Made by a program: the position numbers and the translations under genes. A stretch of DNA of 9,420 bases from Thermoanaerobaculaceae bacterium (GTDB lineage Bacteria; Acidobacteriota; Thermoanaerobaculia; Thermoanaerobaculales; Thermoanaerobaculaceae). Position 1 is the stretch's first letter. The number at the start of each line of letters is the position of its first letter. Below are positions 1 to 5,614 of this stretch, in pieces. The notes beneath the pieces were generated by a model, which searched no databases, had not been told where the DNA came from, and saw only the letters and a program-made list of their open reading frames with translations. Location of the stretch: the NCBI GenBank assembly GCA_022865555.1, contig JALHTD010000305.1, positions 1 through 9,420 on the forward strand. The letters are read 5' to 3'.

Positions 1-1982
1 CCGCGGATGAAGTAGATCACCGCGAGGTTGGCGTACGCCTGCGCGTGCCCCGGGAAGGCGCCGATCTCCCGGCCGTAGGCGGCCGCCGCCTCGTCGGGCC
101 GGTTCAGGCGCGCCAGCGCGTCGGCCCGGAGGAACTCGAGGTTGAAGACCTGCGGCTGCTTGAGCTCGCGCGCCCGCGCCTCGGCCTGGTTCACGATCTC
201 CAGCGCCCGCCCGGGATCGCCCGCACGCAGCCGCACCTCCGCCACGATCAGCATGGCCGAGGGCTGGGGGTTGCGCCCGCTCGCCGCGGCCTGCGCCTGC
301 TCCGCGGCGGAGGCGAAGTCCCCGCGGGCGAGCGCGACGCGGGCCAGCAGCTCGTGCGCCTTGGTCGGCACCTGCTCGAGGGCGCGCCTTGCGGCTGCAT
401 CGGCTTCCGGCAAGCGCTTCCGCCGCAGCTCCACGTAGCCGAGCGAGATCGAGATGTCGGGAAGGAAGACCGGCGAGCGGTCGAGCACCTGCTGGTAGGC
501 GGCGGTCGCCTCCTCGTCGAAGCCGGCGTCGAACAGCACCTCGCCGAGCTTGATCCACACGTCCACCATCCCCGGGTTGTCCTGGAGGATGGAGCGGAGC
601 GCCGCGACCGCCCTCGCGTAGTCCTTGTTCTCGGCGAGCTTCCACCCCTGCTGCATCCGGACGAGGTAGTTGAGGTTGTCCACCGGGTTGGGAAGCGACT
701 TCACCCCGCTCTGGTCGCGCAGGCCGCCGATGTAGCCGAGTGCCGCCAGGCGCCGCAGGGTTTCCTGGTCCACCGGCGCCGGCCTCTCGTTGCCCTGCGG
801 GAAGCGCTGCAGCTCCGCGGCCATGCGCGACGCGGTGGAGGCTTCGCTCCCGATCAGGTCCCGCCTCTCCGCGGGATCCGCGACGATGTCGTAGAGCTCC
901 GGGCGGGGCCCGTAGATGTAGTGATACCGGGCGCTGAGCAGGCAGCGCAGATCGCTCCACCCGAGCTGCAGGCGCGGGTAGAGCGTCTCGGCATAGATGA
1001 GGCGGTCGGTCTTCTTCTCGCGCTCGAGCGACAGCAGCGACGAGCCGCTCACCTGCTTCGGCGTCTCGACGCCGACGAGGGCCGTGATCGTGGGCAGGAG
1101 GTCGGAGAGCTGCGCCGGGGTGGCCACGGTGCGCCCCGCGCCGAAGGAGCCGGGAAGCCGGAGCAGCAGCGGCACGTGGATCGCCTCGCGGTAGAGCAGG
1201 ATCGAGTGCTGCTGCTCGCCGTGGTCGCCGAGCCCTTCGCCGTGGTCGGAGGTCACGATCACGATGGCCCGATCGTAGACCCCGAGCTGTTTCAGATCCT
1301 CGAGGAAGGCCCCGACGATCGCATCGGAAGTGGCCACCTCCGCGTCGTAGGTGGCGCCGTACTGGCTCTTGAACGGCTCGGGTGGATTGTAGGGAAGGTG
1401 CGGCTCGTAGATGTGAAAGAAGAAGAAGAACGGCTCGGAAGCGTGCTTCGCGATCCACTCCCTGGCGAAGACAGCCGTCTTGTCGCCGGAGCGCCGGTAG
1501 TGCACGGCGGCGATGCCCGGCGTCGGGTCGGTTGAGTCCTCGTAGTAGTCGAAGAGCGCCCCCAGCCCCGTCTCGGACCGCAGGACGTACGAGGACACAG
1601 CGGCGCCCGTGGCGTAGCCGTGCTGCCTCAGGAGCGCGGGGATGCTGGGGTGGGTCTGGCCGTCGAAGGAGAAGCCCACGTTGTTGCGCACCCCGTTCTC
1701 CGGCGGCAGCAGGCCCGAGAGCATCGTGGCGTGTCCCGGGAGGGTCATGGGACAGGGGCTGTAGAGGTTCTCGAACAGCCACGCCTCCTGCCGGAAGCGG
1801 TCCAGGTACGGCGTCTGCACGTGCTGGTAGCCGTACGCCGGCAGGCGGTCGGCGCGCAGCGTGTCGATCGAGATCAGGACCACCGGCGCGCTCGGATAGG
1901 TCGGGATGCCGCGGTCACGCGCGCACGACCCGGCCAGCACGGCGACCACGAGCAGCGCGGCGGCCCGCCCGGCCGCGAGCAC
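1..1982 (-). CDS. Sulfatase/alkaline phosphatase-fold lipoprotein with C-terminal TPR repeats (3' end outside window)
   Basis: From GTG at 1982 there are 660 codons before the window edge, with no stop reached. Residues 1-20 form a lipoprotein-like signal (hydrophobic LLVVAVLAGS, then Cys20). The sulfatase-fold domain spans about 32-375: VVLISIDTLRAD (metal Asp40), TLPGHATMLSG (79-90) and VTSDHGEGLGDHGEQQHS (243-260; metal Asp246/His247). At the catalytic position of the C/S-x-P-x-R sulfatase signature there is Thr80 with His84 in place of Arg. A formylglycine sulfatase is therefore unlikely, and a phospho- or sulfo-ester hydrolase or transferase with a Thr nucleophile is more plausible. The LAALGYIGG stretch (412-420) closes the domain. 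Residues about 440-660 are helical TPR-like repeats (for example DYARAVAALRSILQDNP, DEEATAAYQQVLDRSP) that continue past the edge. The true substrate cannot be read. The start is uncertain: in-frame TTG at 2066 would add 28 residues including RARGRRRR, and neither start has a strong ribosome binding site. Confidence 0.88.
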   Translation of the reverse strand, partial: MLAAGRAAALLVVAVLAGSCARDRGIPTYPSAPVVLISIDTLRADRLPAYGYQHVQTPYLDRFRQEAWLFENLYSPCPMTLPGHATMLSGLLPPENGVRNNVGFSFDGQTHPSIPALLRQHGYATGAAVSSYVLRSETGLGALFDYYEDSTDPTPGIAAVHYRRSGDKTAVFAREWIAKHASEPFFFFFHIYEPHLPYNPPEPFKSQYGATYDAEVATSDAIVGAFLEDLKQLGVYDRAIVIVTSDHGEGLGDHGEQQHSILLYREAIHVPLLLRLPGSFGAGRTVATPAQLSDLLPTITALVGVETPKQVSGSSLLSLEREKKTDRLIYAETLYPRLQLGWSDLRCLLSARYHYIYGPRPELYDIVADPAERRDLIGSEASTASRMAAELQRFPQGNERPAPVDQETLRRLAALGYIGGLRDQSGVKSLPNPVDNLNYLVRMQQGWKLAENKDYARAVAALRSILQDNPGMVDVWIKLGEVLFDAGFDEEATAAYQQVLDRSPVFLPDISISLGYVELRRKRLPEADAAARRALEQVPTKAHELLARVALARGDFASAAEQAQAAASGRNPQPSAMLIVAEVRLRAGDPGRALEIVNQAEARARELKQPQVFNLEFLRADALARLNRPDEAAAAYGREIGAFPGHAQAYANLAVIYFIR

Positions 1983-2124
1983 GCGCCGCCGGCGCCCGCG
2001 GGCTCGCGAAGCCCACCCTTTTGTGAGCCGCTGCCCCTCCGAACTGCGCGGGCTCCGCTCCGACAACCCCTGCCACCCCCCATCCCTGCTTGCAGCACGA
2101 CCCCACGGCGTCGGCCGAGCGCAG

Positions 2125-2130
2125 ATTGTA
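2125..2130 (-). promoter_or_regulatory. Candidate -10 box for the leftward sulfatase-TPR gene
   Basis: On the minus strand the bases read TACAAT, one mismatch from the sigma-70 -10 consensus TATAAT. It lies about 60 bp upstream of the alternative TTG start at 2066 and about 143 bp upstream of GTG 1982. No convincing TTGACA-like -35 is found 16-18 bp upstream, where the sequence is GC-rich. An A/T-rich hexamer in such GC-rich DNA is suggestive only. Confidence 0.25.
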
Positions 2131-2237
2131 GCGCAGGGTCTTTGGAGCAGCGCGCCTTGGCGCCGCTGCCCTCGGTTCGCTCGCGCGGGCGAGGCGCCCG
2201 CCCCACCCTTTGCATTCTAGGGCTCGCTTGCCCATGC

Positions 2238-2241
2238 GAGG
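2238..2241 (+). promoter_or_regulatory. Ribosome binding site deciding the GTG start of the cyclase gene
   Basis: GAGG lies 6 nt before GTG 2248 and 12 nt before the in-frame ATG at 2254. The spacing favours the GTG; the ATG would remove only two residues. Confidence 0.6.
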
Positions 2242-2247
2242 TAGAAT

Positions 2248-3840
2248 GTGCTCATGTCAGAGTTGCGGTGGGTCGAGGGCGATGTGCCGCACCGCCTGCG
2301 TCTTGACGCGTCCCCCGCCGGTGTCGGCCGGGCCTCGGACAATCGGCTCGTGCTGAAGGATTTCTCGGTCTCGAGGCACCACGCACGGCTGGAGCGCCGG
2401 GGGGACACGTGGTGGGTGGTGGACCTCGGTTCCACCAACGGCGTGAAGGTCAACTCCCGCTACGTCACGGACGCGATGCTGTCCGACGGCGACGAGGTCC
2501 AGATCGGCAACTTCACCCTCTCCTACCACCGCGGCGAATCCTCGACCGGGATCTCGGTCAGCTCCTCCACGTTCCTGCGCACCCTCGAGGAGTTTCGCGA
2601 GGACTTCCGCATCGAGAAGGAGCCCAGCAAGAAGGGGGTGCAGAGCACCGCCTCCACCGCTCGCGAGCGCGTGCTGGAGGCGCTCGCCCAGGTGGCTCGC
2701 ACGCTCCTGGAGGTGGAGGAGCTCGAGCCGGTGCTCGACAAGGTGATGGAGGCCGTCTTCGAGCAGCTCCCGGCCGAGCGCGCCTACATCCTCCTCTTCT
2801 CCCCGGAGGGCCAGGCCGAGCTGCGCATCGCCCGCTCGCGGGGCGGCGCGCCGCTCGCCGAGGCGCCGGTCTCGCAGACCATCCTCGACCTGGTGAGCCG
2901 CCAGAGGGTGGCCGTCCTCACCTCCGACGCCCAGGCCGACGACCGCGTCGCGGCGGGGCTTTCCGTGCGCCTGCACCAGATCCGCTCCGCGATGTGTGCG
3001 CCCCTCTGGCACCGCGACGCGGTGATCGGGGTGCTGTTCGTGGACACCCCGCTCGCGACCGGCTGCTTCACCGCGGAGCACCTGGACCTGCTCACGGCGC
3101 TCGCCAACTACGCCGCGGTCGCCATCGACCGGGCGCGCCTCAACGACCACATCCGTGAGGCGCGCCGGATCCGCGAACGGCTGGAGCGCTACCACTCCCC
3201 CGCCGTGGTGGAGGCGATCGTCGGCCGCCAGCATCCGACCACCGACGGGGACCGGCACGAGACCCGCGAGGTCTCGGTTCTGTTCGCCGACCTCGTGGGC
3301 TTCACCGCCCGCTGCGAGACCATGGAGCCGCAGGAGGTGGCGCGTTTCCTCGGGGAGTTCTTCACCCTCGCCTCCGACTCGGTGTTCGAGTTCGGCGGAA
3401 CGCTGGACAAGTTCATCGGTGACGCGGCGATGGCTTTCTTCGGCGCGCCTCTCGAGCAACCCGACCACGCGGAGCGCGCGGTGCTGGCCGCGGTGGCGCT
3501 GCGCCGCCGCCTCAAGGCCTGGAACCACGAGCGCGAGCTTGCGGGTCTCGACCTGGTCGAGGTGCGCATGGCGGTCAACTCGGGCCTGGTGGTGGTGGGC
3601 GAGATCGGCTCCTCCAACCGCGTGGACTACACCGTACTCGGCAACACCGTCAACGTGGCGGCTCGCCTGGAGGAGACGGTGGCGGAGCCGGGGCAGATCG
3701 TGATCGGCGCCGCCACGCAGAGGGCGGTGGCCCACCTCTTCCCCACCGAGCATCTGGGCAACGTCCTGCTGCGCGGGCTGCAGGGCAAGCTCCCGGTGTT
3801 CCGGCTGCTCACCGAGGAGATCACCGGCCCGGGCGACTGA
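2248..3840 (+). CDS. FHA-GAF-class III adenylate cyclase
   Basis: A 530-residue soluble protein with no membrane segment, predicted to make cAMP from ATP in the cytoplasm. The FHA domain spans about 25-92 with the phosphothreonine-pocket signature: GRAS (27-30), SRHHA (42-46) and LGSTNG (60-65). A GAF domain follows at about 145-296, then a helical linker (about 300-326), then the cyclase domain (about 340-495). Catalytic residues are visible: metal-binding Asp348 (LFADLVGFT) and Asp392 (KFIGDAAMAFFG), adenine-selecting Lys388, Thr462 in the second purine-selecting position, and transition-state Asn469 and Arg473 (NTVNVAARLE). Lys plus Thr is the class IIIb pattern, as in cyanobacterial CyaB1-type cyclases that respond to bicarbonate. 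This argues for adenylate rather than guanylate cyclase. The FHA domain suggests control by a Ser/Thr kinase partner, but no kinase gene is in the window. Its TGA overlaps the ATG of the next gene by one base. GTG start chosen from the GAGG at 2238-2241. Confidence 0.95.
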   Translation: MLMSELRWVEGDVPHRLRLDASPAGVGRASDNRLVLKDFSVSRHHARLERRGDTWWVVDLGSTNGVKVNSRYVTDAMLSDGDEVQIGNFTLSYHRGESSTGISVSSSTFLRTLEEFREDFRIEKEPSKKGVQSTASTARERVLEALAQVARTLLEVEELEPVLDKVMEAVFEQLPAERAYILLFSPEGQAELRIARSRGGAPLAEAPVSQTILDLVSRQRVAVLTSDAQADDRVAAGLSVRLHQIRSAMCAPLWHRDAVIGVLFVDTPLATGCFTAEHLDLLTALANYAAVAIDRARLNDHIREARRIRERLERYHSPAVVEAIVGRQHPTTDGDRHETREVSVLFADLVGFTARCETMEPQEVARFLGEFFTLASDSVFEFGGTLDKFIGDAAMAFFGAPLEQPDHAERAVLAAVALRRRLKAWNHERELAGLDLVEVRMAVNSGLVVVGEIGSSNRVDYTVLGNTVNVAARLEETVAEPGQIVIGAATQRAVAHLFPTEHLGNVLLRGLQGKLPVFRLLTEEITGPGD

Positions 3841-4412
3841 TGGTCCTGCAGGGTCTCGTCTTCGTTACCTCGAGTGCCGGCAAGCACCGCGAGGCCCAGC
3901 AGATCCTGGGTCTCCCCCTGCAGCGCGAGGACCTGGACCTGCCGGAGCCGCAGGGGCTTGACGTCGTCGCCGTGGCGCGCGAGAAGTCGCGGGCCGCCCA
4001 GCGGCTGCTCGGACGCCCGGTCCTGGTCGAGGACACCTCCCTGGAGCTGGCGGCGCTCGGCGGCTTCCCGGGACCGCTGGTCCGCTGGCTGCTGCAGGCG
4101 GCCGGGCCGGAGAGCATCGCACGCATCCTCGACCCGTTCCCCGACCGTGCGGCGCGGGCGCGCTGCGCAGCGCTCGTCTGGGACGGGCAGCGCGAGTGGC
4201 TCGGGCTGGGCGAGGTCCGGGGCACGATCGTGAGCGAGGCCCGCGGCACCGGCGGCTTCGGCTGGGACGTCGTGTTCGCCCCCGAGTGGGGGGGCGGCCG
4301 GACCTACGCGGAGCTCTCCCCCGAGGAGAAGAACGTTCGTTCGCACCGCGCGCTTGCCCTCGCGGCGCTGAAGCGCTCGTTGGAGGCCGGACCCTCCTCT
4401 GTCACGGCGTGA
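3840..4412 (+). CDS. rdgB: ITPA-like non-canonical purine NTP pyrophosphatase (HAM1/RdgB family)
   Basis: A 190-residue enzyme expected to hydrolyse ITP/dITP/XTP to the monophosphate plus pyrophosphate, keeping deaminated purines out of DNA and RNA. Family motifs: FVTSSAGKHREA (8-19, nucleotide loop with Lys15), VEDTSLEL (63-70, catalytic-site acidic pair Glu64/Asp65), GGFPGPLVRW (74-83), GFGWDVVF (139-146), TYAEL (155-159) and KNVRSHRALAL (164-174). The wording of the LDLPEPQG, GFPGPLVRW, FGWD and TYAEL stretches matches, from memory, the eukaryotic ITPA branch better than E. coli RdgB, and the length is close to human ITPA (194). The Asn usual in TxNxxK is Ser12 here. The ATG shares its A with the cyclase TGA (TGATG), and no good Shine-Dalgarno lies just upstream, so translation is probably coupled. 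The stop codon lies inside the left terminus of the repeat element at 4402-4916. Confidence 0.92.
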   Translation: MVLQGLVFVTSSAGKHREAQQILGLPLQREDLDLPEPQGLDVVAVAREKSRAAQRLLGRPVLVEDTSLELAALGGFPGPLVRWLLQAAGPESIARILDPFPDRAARARCAALVWDGQREWLGLGEVRGTIVSEARGTGGFGWDVVFAPEWGGGRTYAELSPEEKNVRSHRALALAALKRSLEAGPSSVTA

Positions 4413-4422
4413 CGGCTTTGAA

Positions 4423-4561
4423 TTGCCCGGCGGGTGCGCGGCCAGGCTCTTCCTTTTCACTGCGTGAGGCTTCTTGTTGCCCCGCGGGTTCTCTTTTGCC
4501 AAGCGGGTGCGCAGCCAGGCCACTGTCTTTCATTGCGTGAGGCTTCTTTTTGCCCCGCGGG
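4423..4561 (+). repeat. 73-bp-period tandem duplication inside the left arm
   Basis: The 66 bp at 4423-4488 recur at 4496-4561, offset exactly 73 bp, with 55 of 66 positions identical and no gaps. The best conserved parts are GCGGGTGCGC-GCCAGGC and TGCGTGAGGCTTCTT-TTGCCCCGCGGG. The changes cluster in the pyrimidine-rich stretch between them. One inverted copy of the same unit is present in the right arm (about 4828-4892). Confidence 0.85.
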
Positions 4562-4568
4562 CTGAGAG

Positions 4569-4678
4569 CGGTCGCTCGGGCTGCGCATCGAACGCAGCCC
4601 TCCGACCCACCATCGCGGGCGACCGAGTAGTGCTGCTCGCCGCGCGGACCCTCGTGGTTCGGCCTTCGGCCGCCCACG
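4569..4678. other. Hairpin-rich core of the repeat element
   Basis: CGGTCGC 4569-4575 can pair with GCGACCG 4619-4625. Nested inside is a perfect 8-bp hairpin, GGGCTGCG 4578-4585 with CGCAGCCC 4593-4600 (7-nt loop). A separate hairpin pairs CGTGG 4653-4657 with CCACG 4674-4678 and CGGCC 4660-4664 with GGCCG 4668-4672 around a TTC loop. This could be a structured RNA or DNA hairpins used in mobility. GC-rich DNA forms stems by chance, so this stays tentative. I cannot tell the strand, and there is no U-tract of terminator type. Confidence 0.4.
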
Positions 4679-4962
4679 TCTCCACGCAGCGATCGGCACG
4701 CTCGGTTCCCGCACGCTCCGGCGCAATGGCTCCTGTCGCCCGCGGGGCGGATTTCACCACCACCCTCCCGTTTGCCATGTGGCTGCACGAGCCGTCTCGC
4801 AGTGACAACAAGAGAAACAGCTCCGAGCCCGCGGGGCAAAACAAAACCTCCACGGAGTGGAAAACGAGAGAGGGGCCGCGCACCCGCTTGGCAAAACAAA
4901 AGCCGTCACGCAGTGAACATATCAGAGGTATGGTTGATCGAAGTCAGACTGCGAGGCTTGCC

Positions 4963-5613
4963 TCAAGAATCGGTGCGTCGTTGTGGGAGCGGCTCTCCGG
5001 TGGCGAGCAGGCGCGCGTCCTCCTGGAGCATCGACCAGAGCTCGCGGGCTGCTCGCTCCAGGGCGTCGAGCCCGCCGTCGTTGCGGATCACGTAGTCCGC
5101 GGCCGCCTCGCGGGCCGCGTCGTCGAGCTGGGCGGCCACGACCTGCGCGAACTTCTTCGCGGTCCAGCCGGCGGCCAGCGCCCGCACCCGTCGCACCTCG
5201 TAGGGCGCTCTCACCACGACGAGCCGGTCCTGGTCGCGGTAGGCGCCGGTCTCCACGAGAAGCGCCGCCTCGACGACCGCGACACCCGGCAGCGCGGGTG
5301 CGTGAGCGAGCGCGGCGAACCAACCCTCCACCGATTTCCTCACCATCGGGTGCACCGCCTCCTCGAGCCTTCGCCGCGCCCCAGCATCGGTTAACACCAG
5401 GCGGGCGAGCGCATCGCGATCCACACCGCCGTCGCCTGCGAGCGCCCCCTGCCCGAAGAGCTCCTGCACGGCGAGGGCACCGGGGCGTCCGGGCCGGTAG
5501 AGTTCCCCGACCACGACGTCGGCGTCGCAGACGGCCGCGCCGAAATCGCCGAGCAGACGGGCCAGGGTGCTCTTACCGCTCGCGACCCCCCCGGTGAGGC
5601 CGACGCGCAGCAC
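4963..5613 (-). CDS. coaE: Dephospho-CoA kinase
   Basis: A 216-residue cytoplasmic kinase that phosphorylates the 3'-hydroxyl of dephospho-CoA with ATP, the last step of coenzyme A synthesis. The P-loop GLTGGVASGKST is at residues 5-16, followed by CDADVV (29-34) with the family's DAD motif, a VHPMV stretch (the HP motif) and YVIRNDGGLDAL near the C-terminus (NDG motif). The usual PLLFE-type motif reads AALLVETG, lacking the Pro. Length is slightly above the usual 195-210 because of a short C-terminal tail. The GTG at 5613 gives the family N-terminus, lies one base past the folD stop and has GAGGG at 5621-5625 seven bases upstream. The reading frame stays open further upstream, but that stretch lies inside folD and does not resemble CoaE. 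It is the last gene of the leftward run and converges with the pyrophosphatase across the repeat element. Confidence 0.95.
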   Translation of the reverse strand: MLRVGLTGGVASGKSTLARLLGDFGAAVCDADVVVGELYRPGRPGALAVQELFGQGALAGDGGVDRDALARLVLTDAGARRRLEEAVHPMVRKSVEGWFAALAHAPALPGVAVVEAALLVETGAYRDQDRLVVVRAPYEVRRVRALAAGWTAKKFAQVVAAQLDDAAREAAADYVIRNDGGLDALERAARELWSMLQEDARLLATGEPLPQRRTDS

Positions 5614-5614
5614 G

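Larger units (their letters stand above)
1983..2247. other. Divergent intergenic region between sulfatase-TPR gene and cyclase gene
   Basis: This 265-bp stretch must hold the start signals for both divergent genes. It contains the weak -10 candidate at 2125-2130 and a 6-bp hairpin, GCGGGC 2185-2190 pairing with GCCCGC 2196-2201 over a 5-nt loop. The decamer CCCACCCTTT occurs twice, at 2012-2021 and 2202-2211. Minus-strand frames stay open across much of it, but there is no recognisable protein. No clear operator or riboswitch is visible. Confidence 0.5.
4402..4916. repeat. Unrecognised 515-bp element with inverted repeat arms built from a short palindromic unit
   Basis: The outer ends are inverted copies: 4402-4443 matches the reverse complement of 4874-4916 at about 37 of 43 positions with one indel. 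Each arm is built from a unit that starts with a palindrome (TCACTGCGTGA type), continues as GGCTTnTTnTTGCC, and ends in either CCCGCGGG or AAGCGGGTGCGCGGCC. Palindrome copies lie at 4402, 4457 and 4530 (plus orientation) and at 4791-4805, 4847-4861 and 4902-4916 (minus orientation). The middle, about 4562-4790, is not repetitive but is hairpin-rich. There is no transposase and no obvious target-site duplication. It sits between two convergent genes. It could be a non-autonomous mobile element (MITE or REP/BIME type) or a bidirectional terminator region. It fills most of the 550-bp gap between the pyrophosphatase and coaE, and I see no credible protein gene in that gap. Confidence 0.75.

Noticed and set aside
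45..1535. Long plus-strand open frame of 496 codons opposite the sulfatase-TPR gene
   Set aside because: It is rich in Arg, Gly and His with no recognisable domain, and lies antisense to a clear sulfatase-TPR coding frame. High GC makes stop-poor antisense frames common.
2242..2247. TAGAAT as a -10 box giving a leaderless cyclase transcript
   Set aside because: No -35 at 16-18 bp. The nearest TTGCAT is 26 bp upstream, and the hexamer lies within the ribosome-binding-site-to-start spacer, so it is probably chance.
2257..3753. Long minus-strand open frame of 498 codons opposite the cyclase
   Set aside because: The plus strand carries FHA, GAF and cyclase motifs across the same bases. The antisense translation is low-complexity and unlike any family.
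4441..4570. Rho-independent terminator for the pyrophosphatase gene
   Set aside because: There are T-rich patches and CCCGCGGG palindromes but no stable GC stem followed directly by a T run. The repeat structure explains these patches better.
4457..4883. Small proteins encoded across the repeat element on either strand
   Set aside because: The open frames are made of translated repeat units with low-complexity Arg/Ser/Ala/Pro composition, run in several frames at once, and lack good ribosome binding sites.
4402..4916. CRISPR array
   Set aside because: The repeat copies are inverted between arms, differ in sequence, and are separated by irregular, partly related stretches. There is no set of equal-length unique spacers and no cas gene.
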